Below are positions 1 to 8,159 of a DNA stretch of 64,000 bases, one piece after another. The stretch spans positions 496,964 to 560,963 of the forward strand of contig PHEY01000001.1 of assembly GCA_002841335.1 (NCBI GenBank), given 5' to 3'. The notes beneath the pieces were generated by a model, which saw only the letters and a program-made list of their open reading frames with translations, did no database searches and was not told the origin of the DNA. Positions within the stretch are counted from its first letter, which is position 1; every line of letters begins with the position of its first letter. Position numbers and translations under genes: made by a program. Source of the DNA: Actinobacteria bacterium HGW-Actinobacteria-2. GTDB taxonomy: Bacteria > Actinomycetota > Actinomycetes > Propionibacteriales > Propionibacteriaceae.

Positions 1-32
1 ACAAGAACGCAGTACTCCGGCACGAAAGACAG

Positions 33-64
33 CGACGCCCCACCGCTGGTGCGGTGGGGCGTCG
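33..64 (-). terminator. Terminator hairpin after rpsA
   Basis: A perfect 14-bp stem (33-46 with 51-64) closes a TGGT loop, 14 bases beyond the rpsA stop codon. The stem is very GC-rich. The T-rich tail on the minus strand is short and interrupted, so termination strength is uncertain, but position and stem length fit an intrinsic terminator. Confidence 0.75.
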
Positions 65-78
65 TCGTCAGAAGGTGA

Positions 79-1533
79 TCAGCGACCGCCGGTGAGCTTC
101 TCCCGCAGAGCCTGCAGGGCCTCGTCAGAGGCGAGCGAGCCTTCGGGGGCCTCGTCGACCGAGCCGGCGGAGTAAGCCGCCGTGCTGGCCTCGGTGACCG
201 CAGCCTGCACGTCGGCAGCCTCGGCCTCCTCGACCTGCTTCTTGTGAGCGAGCCAGCGGGCCTGAGCCTCGGCGTACTGCTGCTCCCAAGCGCGCTGCTG
301 CTCCTCGTAGCCGGGCTTCCACTCCTGGGTTTCGGGATCGAAGCCCTCGGGGTAGATGTAGTTGCCCTGCTCGTCGTAGGACGCGGTCATGCCGTACAGC
401 GACGGATCGAAATCGTCCGCAGCGACGTCGACACCCTCGTTGGCCTGCTTGAGGCTCAGCGAGATGCGACGACGCTCCAGGTCGATGTCGATGATCTTGA
501 CCATGACATCGTCGTTGACGGTGACGACCTGCTCGGGAATCTCCACGTGACGCTCGGCAAGCTCCGAGACGTGCACCAGGCCCTCGATGCCCTCTTCGAC
601 GCGGACGAACGCACCGAACGGCACCAGCTTGGTGACCTTGCCCGGAACGATCTGACCGATCTGGTGGGTACGAGCGAAGGTCTGCCACGGGTCTTCCTGG
701 GTCGCCTTCAGCGACAGGGAGACGCGCTCGCGATCCATGTCGACATCCAGCACCTCGACGGTGACCTCATCGCCAACCTCGACAACCTCGGACGGGTGAT
801 CGATGTGCTTCCAGCTCAGCTCGGAGACGTGCACCAGGCCGTCCACCCCGCCCAGATCGACGAACGCGCCGAAGTTGACGATGGAGGAGACCACACCCTT
901 GCGGATCTGGCCCTTGGTGAGCTGGTTGAGGAAGGTGTGACGCACCTCCGACTGGGTCTGCTCCAGCCACGCCCGGCGAGACAGCACCACGTTGTTGCGG
1001 TTCTTGTCCAACTCGATGATCTTGGCCTCGAGCTCGGCGCCGACGTACGGCTGCAGGTCGCGCACCCGGCGCATCTCCACCAGGGAAGCCGGCAGGAAGC
1101 CGCGCAGGCCGATGTCGATGATCAGACCGCCCTTGACGACCTCGATCACGCGGCCGCTGACCACGCCGTCCTCTTCCTTGACCTTCTCGATCTGGCCCCA
1201 GGCCCGTTCGTACTGAGCGCGCTTCTTGCTCAGGATCAGCCGGCCTTCTTTGTCTTCCTTCTGCTGAACCAGGGCCTCGACCTCATCACCGACAGAGACC
1301 ACCTCGAAGGGGTCAACGTCGTGCTTGATGGAGAGTTCCTTGGAAGGAATGACACCTTCAGTCTTGTAACCGATGTCGAGCAGGACTTCGTCCCGATCGA
1401 CCTTGACGACGGTGCCGGTGACGATGTCGCCGTCATTGAAGTACTTGATGGTCGCGTCGACTGCTTCAAGGAAAGCTTCCGGCGATGCGAAATCGTCGAC
1501 CGCGACGCTGAGCGCCTCGTTGGTTGAGGTCAT
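79..1533 (-). CDS. rpsA: 30S ribosomal protein S1
   Basis: Ribosomal protein S1 binds mRNA on the small subunit and helps initiation on structured or weak-RBS messages. The 484-residue product shows four successive S1 (OB-fold) domains, starting near residues 35, 122, 207 and 294, the last two with the GAFV-GLVHVSEL signature typical of the high-affinity RNA-binding repeats. A long acidic, Glu/Ala/Gln-rich tail (about 370-484) ends in LREKLTGGR. Four S1 domains is the usual actinobacterial number, against six in E. coli. It lies head-to-head with the cap-like gene at 1768, has its own promoter at 1682-1711 and is followed by a hairpin. The polA/rpsA/pdtaR neighbourhood matches mycobacterial gene order. 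Confidence 0.97.
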   Translation of the reverse strand: MTSTNEALSVAVDDFASPEAFLEAVDATIKYFNDGDIVTGTVVKVDRDEVLLDIGYKTEGVIPSKELSIKHDVDPFEVVSVGDEVEALVQQKEDKEGRLILSKKRAQYERAWGQIEKVKEEDGVVSGRVIEVVKGGLIIDIGLRGFLPASLVEMRRVRDLQPYVGAELEAKIIELDKNRNNVVLSRRAWLEQTQSEVRHTFLNQLTKGQIRKGVVSSIVNFGAFVDLGGVDGLVHVSELSWKHIDHPSEVVEVGDEVTVEVLDVDMDRERVSLSLKATQEDPWQTFARTHQIGQIVPGKVTKLVPFGAFVRVEEGIEGLVHVSELAERHVEIPEQVVTVNDDVMVKIIDIDLERRRISLSLKQANEGVDVAADDFDPSLYGMTASYDEQGNYIYPEGFDPETQEWKPGYEEQQRAWEQQYAEAQARWLAHKKQVEEAEAADVQAAVTEASTAAYSAGSVDEAPEGSLASDEALQALREKLTGGR

Positions 1534-1681
1534 GTAGTAGGGCTCCGATGAGTTGGATGTATTTAGGTGGCCGCACCCCGGCCCCGCTTCGATTGGATGG
1601 GCCAGGCTGCCCTGGAACGGTCCGCACGAAACAGCCCTGACCCACTAGGTCTGAGGTCCGGGCGGACGGAGTGCAGCCGCC

Positions 1682-1711
1682 AGCCTATCGACCCTCGCGC
1701 GGCAGGGTCAA
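1682..1711 (-). promoter_or_regulatory. Probable sigma-70-type promoter of rpsA
   Basis: On the minus strand a TTGACC -35 hexamer (1706-1711) is separated by 18 bp from a TAGGCT -10 hexamer (1682-1687). Both match actinobacterial housekeeping promoters well. Transcription would begin near 1675, giving an rpsA leader of about 140 nt. A second TAGGCT on the plus strand (1733-1738) may serve the divergent gene at 1768, but it has no clear -35. Confidence 0.6.
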
Positions 1712-1767
1712 TCTGACTCCCACTCGGGGGGTTAGGCTAATGCCCGAGGCCAAAGGAGGACCTGACC

Positions 1768-2337
1768 ATGAGCGGTACCGCCATTATCCACGACGCGACT
1801 CTGACCCCCACCAAGCTCGAGTTGCTGGCGACCTGGTTGCCTGAGCAGCCGTGGTTCAACGGGGACGCTGCCGACCTCGAACGCGTTGCCGCCTACCGCT
1901 TCGTCGACCCTGACGGCGAGGTCGGGATCGAGACGATTCTGGTCCGTTCCGGCGGGGTCACCTACCAGGTGCCGCTCACCTACCGTGCCGAGCCACTCGC
2001 CGAGGCTGCTCCCCACCTGATCGGCACCATGGAGCACTCGGCGCTGGGTACCCGATATGCCTATGACGCGGTCGGCGACCCGGTCTATGTGGTCGAACTG
2101 ATGCGGGTGATCCACGAAGGCGACACCGAGGCCGAGCTGTCGCGCGGCGAGAAGTCCATGACGGTCGAAGGCAGCGGGATCACTCTGGTGTCCAACGCTG
2201 CCGGCGAGATGATCCGGATCATCCGGACGCTCGACAACACCCACGTGCCCACCGTGCCCACTCCGCTGGGCTGGCTCACCGGCCGCTGGTCGGACGCCGA
2301 GGGCGACCAGGAACAGATGCTGGCCATCCTGCGCTGA
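1768..2337 (+). CDS. Maltokinase N-terminal cap-like protein
   Basis: This 189-residue soluble protein resembles the stand-alone form of the N-terminal cap domain found on actinobacterial maltokinases. It has the recurrent pattern of a conserved Tyr-rich core (TYQVPLTYR), a GTMEHS segment, and a closing WLTGRW motif. No kinase catalytic motifs are present, so it cannot itself phosphorylate sugar, and its function is unknown. A strong ribosome binding site (AAAGGAGG, 1753-1760) sits eight bases before the ATG and fixes the start. It runs opposite to rpsA and converges with polA across about 30 bp. The family assignment is from recalled sequence features and is moderately sure. Confidence 0.72.
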   Translation: MSGTAIIHDATLTPTKLELLATWLPEQPWFNGDAADLERVAAYRFVDPDGEVGIETILVRSGGVTYQVPLTYRAEPLAEAAPHLIGTMEHSALGTRYAYDAVGDPVYVVELMRVIHEGDTEAELSRGEKSMTVEGSGITLVSNAAGEMIRIIRTLDNTHVPTVPTPLGWLTGRWSDAEGDQEQMLAILR

Positions 2338-2345
2338 GCGCGCGT

Positions 2346-2361
2346 GCCCTGAACTCAGGGC
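2346..2361. terminator. Short convergent hairpin between the cap-like gene and polA
   Basis: GCCCTGA and TCAGGGC form a 7-bp inverted repeat with a two-base centre in the 31-bp gap between two convergent stop codons. There is no T-run on either side. It may act as a weak bidirectional terminator or be coincidental. Confidence 0.3.
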
Positions 2362-2368
2362 GCTGGAC

Positions 2369-5071
2369 TCAGTGCGCGGCCTCGTGCCAGCTGCGTCCGG
2401 TACCGACCGACACCTCCAGCGGCACGACCATCTCCACGGCGTGGCCCATCTTGTCGCGGACCAGCTCCTCCAGAGCGTCCCGCTCACCGGGAGCGACCTC
2501 GAACACCAGTTCGTCGTGCACCTGGAGCAGCATTCGGCTGCGTAGACCTTGGGCGGCCAGGGCCGACTCCACGTCCAGCATCGCCACCTTGATGATGTCG
2601 GCGGCCGAGCCCTGGATCGGGGCGTTCAGGGCGGCCCGCTCGGCCATCTCCCGACGCTGACGGTTGGACGAGTTCAGGTCGGGCAGGTAGCGACGACGGC
2701 CGAGGATGGTTTCGGTGTAGCCGGTACGGCGGGCCTCGGCGACGATCTGTTGCAGGTAGTCACGCACATGACCGAAACGCTCGAAGTACTCATCCATCAG
2801 GCCACGGGCCTCCGACACCTCCACCTTGAGCTGTTGGCTGAGGCCGTAGGCGCTCAGCCCGTACGCCAGGCCGTAGTTCATCGCCTTCACCTTGGCCCGC
2901 TGCGCCTGGCTCACCTCATCGGCCCCCACCCCGAACACACGCGAAGCCATGATCGTGTGGAAGTCCTCACCACTGGCGAAGGCCTCGATCAGCCCGGCGT
3001 CGGCCGAGGAGTCGGCCATGATCCGCATCTCGATCTGGGAGTAGTCGGCGGTCAGCAGCGTCTCGTAGCCGTCGGCGACGACAAAGGCCTCGCGGATTCG
3101 ACGTCCGGCTTCGGTACGAATCGGGATGTTCTGCAGGTTCGGGTCGGTGGACGACAACCGCCCGGTGGCAGCAATGGTCTGCACGTAGGTGGTGTGGATA
3201 CGCGAGTCGGGAGATACCGCCTTCTGCAGACCCTCGACGGTCTGGCGCAGTCGGATCTGGTCGCGGTGGCGCAGCAGATGGGCCAGGAAGGGATGCTCGG
3301 TGCGGGCGTACAGCGTCTCCAACGACTCCGCGTCGGTGGTGTAGCCGGTGAGGGTCTTGCGGGTCTTGGGCATGCCCAGTTCGTCGAACAGCACCGCCTG
3401 TAACTGCTTGGGCGACCCCAGGTTGATCGAGCGCCCCAGCACCGCGTAGGCATCGGCTTCGGCAGCCGCAACGGCCGCGTCGAAGTCGACGTGCAGGCGA
3501 TCGAGGTAGTCGATGTCGACCGCGATGCCGGTGGCCTCCATCCGGGCCAGCGTCCGGGTCAACGGCAGCTCCACCTCGCGCAGCAACGTGGCTCCGCCCT
3601 GGGACTCCAGTTCGGCCTCCAGGGTCGTGGCCAGATCGATCACCGCACGAGCGCGGACCATGGCGTCAGACGAGGTGGTGTCGGTGTCGAAGACGAAGGC
3701 GGCCTGGTCGGACTCGGCTGCCCCCGAACCCGAGACGGACAACTCACGACGCAGGTGCCGGGCGGTCAGGTCAGCCAGGTCGTAGGTGCGTTGGTCGGGA
3801 CGCAGCAAGTAGGCCGCCAGGCCGGTGTCACTGACCAGACCGGCCAGGTCCCAGCCGCGGGCCCAGATGGCCAGCAGCGGCCCCTTGGCATCATGCATGG
3901 CCTTCTCCGCGGTGGGGTCGGCCAACCAGTCGGCCAGCGCCTGGTCGTCGTCGGGGCTGACCTCGGCGGTGTCGATCCACGCCGCCGACCCGTCGGCGCA
4001 GGCCAGCGCCAACCCGGTCAGATCACCGGTGCCCGCGCGCCAACTCCCGATCGGGTCCACCCCGACCACGCCGGAACGGGCATGCGCGTCCAGCCACGCC
4101 CGGACGGTGCCGGCGGTCAGCACCTCGCCGGTCACCTCGAAGCCGCCTTCACTGGTCAGATCCGCCGCCGGCAGAGTCTCCATCAGCCGGTCACGCAGCA
4201 CCCGGAACTCCAGCCCGTCGAAGACGGTGTGAACCGCTTCCCGATCCCAGTCGCGGCGCAGAAGCTCTCCGACCGAGACGTCCAGGCTCAGATCCCCGAC
4301 CAGTGCGTTCAGTTCCCGGTTGCGGGTGACGTCGTCCAGGTGCGCCCGCAAGGACTCGCCTGCCTTGCCCGGCAGGTCGTCGGCATGCCGCAGCAGATTC
4401 TCCAGGCCGTCGTAGGCGTCCAACCACTTGGCGGCGGTCTTGGGCCCGACCCCGGGCACCCCGGGCAGGTTGTCGCTGGTCTCCCCCACCAGCGCGGCCA
4501 GCTCGGGGTAGCGAGCCGGCGCAACCAGGTACTTCTCGGTAACTGCGGCCGGGGTCAGCCGGGCCAGATCGGAGACGCCCTTACGCGGGTACAGCACGGT
4601 CACCTGATCGTTGACCAGCTGCAAGGTGTCCCGGTCACCGGTGCAGATCAGGACGCGCAATCCGTCGGCGGCAGCTCGCTTGGCGAGGGTGGCGATGATG
4701 TCGTCGGCCTCGTAGCCCTCGACCTCGACGTGGGTGACGTTGAGGGCGTCCAGCACCTCTTTGATCAGCGACACCTGGCCGGCGAACTCGGCCGGCGAAG
4801 CGGCACGAGTGCCCTTGTAGTCGGGGTATCGCTCGGTCCGGAAGGTGTGCCGAGAGACGTCGAAGGCGACCGCGAGGTGGGTCGGCTGTTCGTCACGCAA
4901 CACATTGATCAGCATCGAGGTGAAGCCGTAGACCGCGTTGGTGTGCTGCCCGGTGCTGGTGGCGAAGTTCTCCACCGGCAAGGCGAAGAAGGCCCGGTAG
5001 GCCACCGAATGCCCATCGATCAGGAGCAGGGTGCCGGCCGAGGAGTCTGCAGATGCGGGAGGGTTCGTCAC
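2369..5071 (-). CDS. polA: DNA polymerase I
   Basis: Replicative gap-filling and repair polymerase with 5' nuclease activity. The 900-residue product has an N-terminal 5'-3' exonuclease domain (about 10-300, beginning LLLIDGHSVAYRAFFALP), a 3'-5' exonuclease-like domain (about 310-490), and the family A polymerase domain with motif A (DYSQIE, near 675), motif B (near 725) and motif C (VHDELVFEV, near 850). The proofreading domain lacks the DxE metal motif (it reads GVDPIGS), as in other actinobacterial PolA, so proofreading is probably absent. The frame stays open far upstream, but homology starts at the GTG at 5071. This leaves a short gap to the divergent thioesterase gene, where the upstream extension would otherwise overlap it. 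Confidence 0.96.
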   Translation of the reverse strand: MTNPPASADSSAGTLLLIDGHSVAYRAFFALPVENFATSTGQHTNAVYGFTSMLINVLRDEQPTHLAVAFDVSRHTFRTERYPDYKGTRAASPAEFAGQVSLIKEVLDALNVTHVEVEGYEADDIIATLAKRAAADGLRVLICTGDRDTLQLVNDQVTVLYPRKGVSDLARLTPAAVTEKYLVAPARYPELAALVGETSDNLPGVPGVGPKTAAKWLDAYDGLENLLRHADDLPGKAGESLRAHLDDVTRNRELNALVGDLSLDVSVGELLRRDWDREAVHTVFDGLEFRVLRDRLMETLPAADLTSEGGFEVTGEVLTAGTVRAWLDAHARSGVVGVDPIGSWRAGTGDLTGLALACADGSAAWIDTAEVSPDDDQALADWLADPTAEKAMHDAKGPLLAIWARGWDLAGLVSDTGLAAYLLRPDQRTYDLADLTARHLRRELSVSGSGAAESDQAAFVFDTDTTSSDAMVRARAVIDLATTLEAELESQGGATLLREVELPLTRTLARMEATGIAVDIDYLDRLHVDFDAAVAAAEADAYAVLGRSINLGSPKQLQAVLFDELGMPKTRKTLTGYTTDAESLETLYARTEHPFLAHLLRHRDQIRLRQTVEGLQKAVSPDSRIHTTYVQTIAATGRLSSTDPNLQNIPIRTEAGRRIREAFVVADGYETLLTADYSQIEMRIMADSSADAGLIEAFASGEDFHTIMASRVFGVGADEVSQAQRAKVKAMNYGLAYGLSAYGLSQQLKVEVSEARGLMDEYFERFGHVRDYLQQIVAEARRTGYTETILGRRRYLPDLNSSNRQRREMAERAALNAPIQGSAADIIKVAMLDVESALAAQGLRSRMLLQVHDELVFEVAPGERDALEELVRDKMGHAVEMVVPLEVSVGTGRSWHEAAH

Positions 5072-5114
5072 AGTCCGGCACTCTACCGGCGACCACTGAC
5101 CATGCGGGGCGCTG

Positions 5115-5537
5115 ATGTGCCATCGTTGGCGGGTGAACGTTCCTGACTGGTTCGAAGGCCTGTCCAGCCCATTGGACGAAAAGATGGGCACCGAGTGGAT
5201 CGAGATCTCGCCGACCCGCGCGGTGGGTCGCTGCCCGGTCGCCGGGAACACCCAACCGTTCGGGCTGTGGCACGGGGGTGCGTCCTGCGTGATGGCCGAG
5301 AGCCTGGCCTCACTGGCCGCAGCCGCCGAGGTGGGCCCGGACGGCGCCGTCACCGGGGTCGACATCAACGCCACTCATCTGCGCAGCGTGAAGGACGGCT
5401 GGATCACCGGGACCGCGACCGCCATTCGGATCGGCGGCACCCTGGCCACCTACGACGTCAGCCTGGTCGCGGATTCCGGCGAGCAGGTGTGTGCCGCACG
5501 GATCACCGTGTTCCTGCGGCGCAACCCAAAGGCCTGA
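5115..5537 (+). CDS. Hotdog-fold thioesterase, PaaI family
   Basis: A 140-residue hotdog-fold acyl-CoA thioesterase of the PaaI/YdiI type. It carries the family pattern: NTQPFGLWHGGASCVMAESLAS around the catalytic region, then GVDINATHLRSV and a closing RITVFLRR strand. Substrate cannot be told from sequence; small aromatic or hydroxybenzoyl thioesters are usual for relatives. A GTG at 5133 is an alternative start and fits homolog length equally well; neither has a clear ribosome binding site. It is divergent from polA. Its stop codon directly abuts the stop of pdtaR inside a palindrome. Confidence 0.88.
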   Translation: MCHRWRVNVPDWFEGLSSPLDEKMGTEWIEISPTRAVGRCPVAGNTQPFGLWHGGASCVMAESLASLAAAAEVGPDGAVTGVDINATHLRSVKDGWITGTATAIRIGGTLATYDVSLVADSGEQVCAARITVFLRRNPKA

Positions 5538-5546
5538 TCAGGCCTT
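5529..5546. repeat. 18-bp perfect palindrome spanning two abutting stop codons
   Basis: AAGGCCTGA followed by its exact reverse complement TCAGGCCTT. The central TGA (5535-5537) ends the thioesterase gene and the TCA (5538-5540) is the stop of pdtaR on the other strand, so both proteins end in Lys-Ala. There is no spacer between the convergent genes. It could form a compact hairpin in either transcript. Confidence 0.8.
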
Positions 5547-6170
5547 CATCGGGCGTTGTTTGCCACCGGCCTTGGAGTGCTCGATGACGCCCTCGGCCAC
5601 TTCGCGCATCGACTTGCGCAGGTCCATGGCAGTCTTCTGGATCCACCGGAAGGCCTCCGGCTCGGTGAGCCCCAGCCCCTCCTGCAGCAGCCCCTTGGCC
5701 TGATCGACGGCCTTGCGGGAAGCGAACCGCTCCTCTAGGTCGGCGACCTCGGCCTCCACCGCGCGGATCTCGGCGAACCGACCGATCGCGATCTCGATGG
5801 CCGGCACTACATCGGAGGAATCGAAAGGCTTGACGACGTACGCCATCGCGCCGGCGTCCCGGGCGCGCTCGACCAACTCGCGCTGGCTGAAGGCGGTCAG
5901 CATTACCACCGGCGCAATCCGTTCCTCGGCGATCTGTGCGGCCGCGGTGATCCCGTCCATCTTGGGCATCTTGACGTCCATCACCACCAGGTCGGGCTGT
6001 AACTCACGCGCCAACCGGAGAGCTTCCTCCCCGTCGGAGGCCTCAGCGATCACGCGATAACCCTCTTCAGTCAGGAGCTCGACGAGGTCGAGACGAATGA
6101 CCGCCTCATCCTCGGCAACCAAGACCCGCAGCCCGCCCTCGGTCGCAGAACCCTCGAGTGCGTCAACCAT
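5538..6170 (-). CDS. pdtaR: Response regulator with ANTAR RNA-binding domain (PdtaR type)
   Basis: A two-component regulator acting after transcription starts: receiver domain (about 15-125) with phospho-acceptor Asp near 62 (VVMDVKMPKMDG) and conserved Lys near 112 (YVVKPF), a helical linker, and a C-terminal ANTAR domain (about 150-205; RKAVDQAKGLLQ...EAFRWIQKTAMDLRKSM). ANTAR proteins bind paired RNA hexaloops and prevent termination. It matches mycobacterial PdtaR (Rv1626) in architecture, and the nearby polA and rpsA repeat the M. tuberculosis gene order. An ATG at 6188 is possible, but AGGAG sits seven bases before the ATG at 6170, which I prefer (210 residues). The partner kinase PdtaS is not in the window. 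Confidence 0.92.
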   Translation of the reverse strand: MVDALEGSATEGGLRVLVAEDEAVIRLDLVELLTEEGYRVIAEASDGEEALRLARELQPDLVVMDVKMPKMDGITAAAQIAEERIAPVVMLTAFSQRELVERARDAGAMAYVVKPFDSSDVVPAIEIAIGRFAEIRAVEAEVADLEERFASRKAVDQAKGLLQEGLGLTEPEAFRWIQKTAMDLRKSMREVAEGVIEHSKAGGKQRPMKA

Positions 6171-6270
6171 GTTCTTGCTCCTGACCATTGCTCGGTGCGT
6201 GTGTGTGGATCGAGGGTATCGTGCGTGCGACAGGTGATGCCAAAGTTGTGGCAGAATCTCCTCTGCCCCT

Positions 6271-6353
6271 GCCGGGGTGGCGGAATGGTATACGCGGACG
6301 GCTCAAACCCGTCTGCCCATTAGGGCGTAGGGGTTCGACTCCCCTCCTCGGCA
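6271..6353 (+). tRNA. tRNA-Leu (CAA anticodon)
   Basis: An 83-nt class II tRNA. The acceptor stem GCCGGGG pairs with CCTCGGC, with A as discriminator. The anticodon stem GACGG/CCGTC encloses the loop CTCAAAC, giving anticodon CAA (reads UUG leucine codons). A variable arm follows, and the T loop is GTTCGACTC. The CCA end is not encoded (next bases CTG). It stands alone between pdtaR and the lipase gene. Confidence 0.95.
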
Positions 6354-6372
6354 CTGTTGATGGATGCGCTGG

Positions 6373-8073
6373 TCAGCCGCAGGTGTTGACCGCGGGCTGG
6401 CCGGCGAATCTGGCTGAGAGCCAATTCAGTGAATCGGTCAGTTGCGGTGCATCCGCCCGAGCCGGGCTCAGATGACCCAACCCGGGATAGCGGCGGTACT
6501 CCACCACCTGACCGATGTGGCAGCGCCCGGCCACAGCCAGATCGGTGATCGAACTGGCCACCACCTGGTCGTCGGCGCCCTGGGTGACAAACAGCGGCAC
6601 CGGCACCATACCGGTCGCATTCTGGCTGAGCCGGACGCCCAACGCACCGCTGGACGGCGAAGCCGACCAGGCCCCGTGCGCCCCGATCACCGCCGCCCAG
6701 TTGGTCACGGCCCAGCCAGCCGTGCCGCATCGGGCCGACACCTCCGCGGCCAGGAACTGCTCAGGCATCGACAGGTAGTCCGACACGTGAACCTCGGGGT
6801 AGGCGGCGGCATAGCTGGTCAGGACGTAGGAAGGCAGTTCCGTGGGAGCCCCGCGAGCCACCTGATCGGCGATCACCGTCGCCGGATCGAAGATCGGAGC
6901 GTCCACGGCGACCCCGACCAACGTCACCTCCGGCGCATAGGACGCCTGCAGCTGACCGGCCCACAGCGCACTGTGAGCGCCCTGGGAGAACCCCCAGACC
7001 ACTGCTCCGCCCAGCCGAACGCCGGGCACCTGCCCAACCGCACGGATACCGTCGAGGATCGCCTGGCCGCCGTCGGCACCGATCAGCACGCTGGGAGCGC
7101 CGGACACGCCCTGCCCCACACCATCAGGGGCGAACACCGCATAGCCGGAGGACAACAACCGGGGGACGATCTCCAGCCCACCCTTGGCCAGTCCGATGAC
7201 CGACGGCGCGCAGTCCACCGCCGAGCCGGTCTCGCCGTGCGCCCACACCACCAGCGGCAGCGAATCGCCCGCGGTTGAGCCCGGCACGAACAACACCCCA
7301 CTGGCGAGCACGGCAACACCCTGGACGTCGGTGGTGGCGTACAGCAATCGGATCGCCGATCCGGACGTGCCGACCGGATCGGTCGCAACGGCCCGCAGCA
7401 ACTGACCTGGTATCGGCTTCTGCGGAAGGTCGACGTGGTAGAAGTCGGAGGCGCTGGGCCGTCCGCCGTCGGCATTGATGCCCGCCAGGATCAGCCCGGT
7501 CGCCGCGAGCAGCGCGATCAGACGCCCGATCACTCGATGATGTTCGGTCGACCGTCCGAATCCGGTGGGCGGGTACCACAGGTCGATCAGCAGGCCACCG
7601 CCGACCAGGACCATTCGAGCACCCAACATCAGCGACATCGGGTACGTCACCGCGTCCACCCACAGACCGGAGACCAGGCCGAAGATCAGCGTCACCACGC
7701 CGGTGATCAGCGACACCAGCATCCCGCCGGTGGCCGCCCCGACCAGCAAGCTCGGCAGCGGCGCGGTCGAGATCAGGCCTGACCAGATCTCCAACATGCC
7801 GGTGGCGATGAGCAGCAGGCCGACCACCACTCCGACCGCTATCAGCGGAATCTGGGGCCAGACGATCAGCAGAGCCGCGCCCCCGAGGTACATCGCGCCC
7901 AGGATCCAGCGGGCCGGGGCGTCACGGGTGCCCTGCACGCTTTCGGCCACCGCCGCGATCACCAAGGCTCCGACCAGGATCAGCACCAGGAGGGTTTCGG
8001 ACGCAAACGGGCGCAGCAGAAGCAAGCTGCCTGCGAGCATGCTCAGCAACCCCATGGCAGCGCGAACCATCAT
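6373..8073 (-). CDS. HdeD-like membrane domain fused to an extracytoplasmic lipase/esterase
   Basis: A 566-residue two-part protein. Residues about 1-210 form seven or so hydrophobic helices of the DUF308/HdeD type. The rest is an alpha/beta hydrolase of the secretory lipase family: nucleophile Ser near 361 in GFSQGAHS, Asp near 499 (GADDQVV) and His near 531 (GLGHLS). Cysteines in VDCAP, ARCGT, GRCHI and the terminal NTCG could form disulfides, which with the preceding last helix suggests the hydrolase faces outside. Substrate is unknown. An ATG at 8094 is possible, but GGAGGGGG lies before the ATG at 8073. It follows pyk on the same strand with an 86-bp gap. Confidence 0.85.
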   Translation of the reverse strand: MMVRAAMGLLSMLAGSLLLLRPFASETLLVLILVGALVIAAVAESVQGTRDAPARWILGAMYLGGAALLIVWPQIPLIAVGVVVGLLLIATGMLEIWSGLISTAPLPSLLVGAATGGMLVSLITGVVTLIFGLVSGLWVDAVTYPMSLMLGARMVLVGGGLLIDLWYPPTGFGRSTEHHRVIGRLIALLAATGLILAGINADGGRPSASDFYHVDLPQKPIPGQLLRAVATDPVGTSGSAIRLLYATTDVQGVAVLASGVLFVPGSTAGDSLPLVVWAHGETGSAVDCAPSVIGLAKGGLEIVPRLLSSGYAVFAPDGVGQGVSGAPSVLIGADGGQAILDGIRAVGQVPGVRLGGAVVWGFSQGAHSALWAGQLQASYAPEVTLVGVAVDAPIFDPATVIADQVARGAPTELPSYVLTSYAAAYPEVHVSDYLSMPEQFLAAEVSARCGTAGWAVTNWAAVIGAHGAWSASPSSGALGVRLSQNATGMVPVPLFVTQGADDQVVASSITDLAVAGRCHIGQVVEYRRYPGLGHLSPARADAPQLTDSLNWLSARFAGQPAVNTCG

Positions 8074-8159
8074 GCGCTTCCCCCTCCGCGCCATGGCTGC
8101 ACTCTAATATCTGGAGCGCCCGTTGCCAAAGCCGCCTTCGAGGCAAGGAAACCTCAGGT

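Noticed and set aside
244-1527. 427-codon plus-strand frame opposite rpsA
   Set aside because: Antisense shadow; the minus-strand product is a clear ribosomal protein S1.
5072-5374. N-terminal extension of polA to an ATG at 5374
   Set aside because: It would overlap most of the divergent thioesterase gene, and PolA homology begins at the GTG at 5071.
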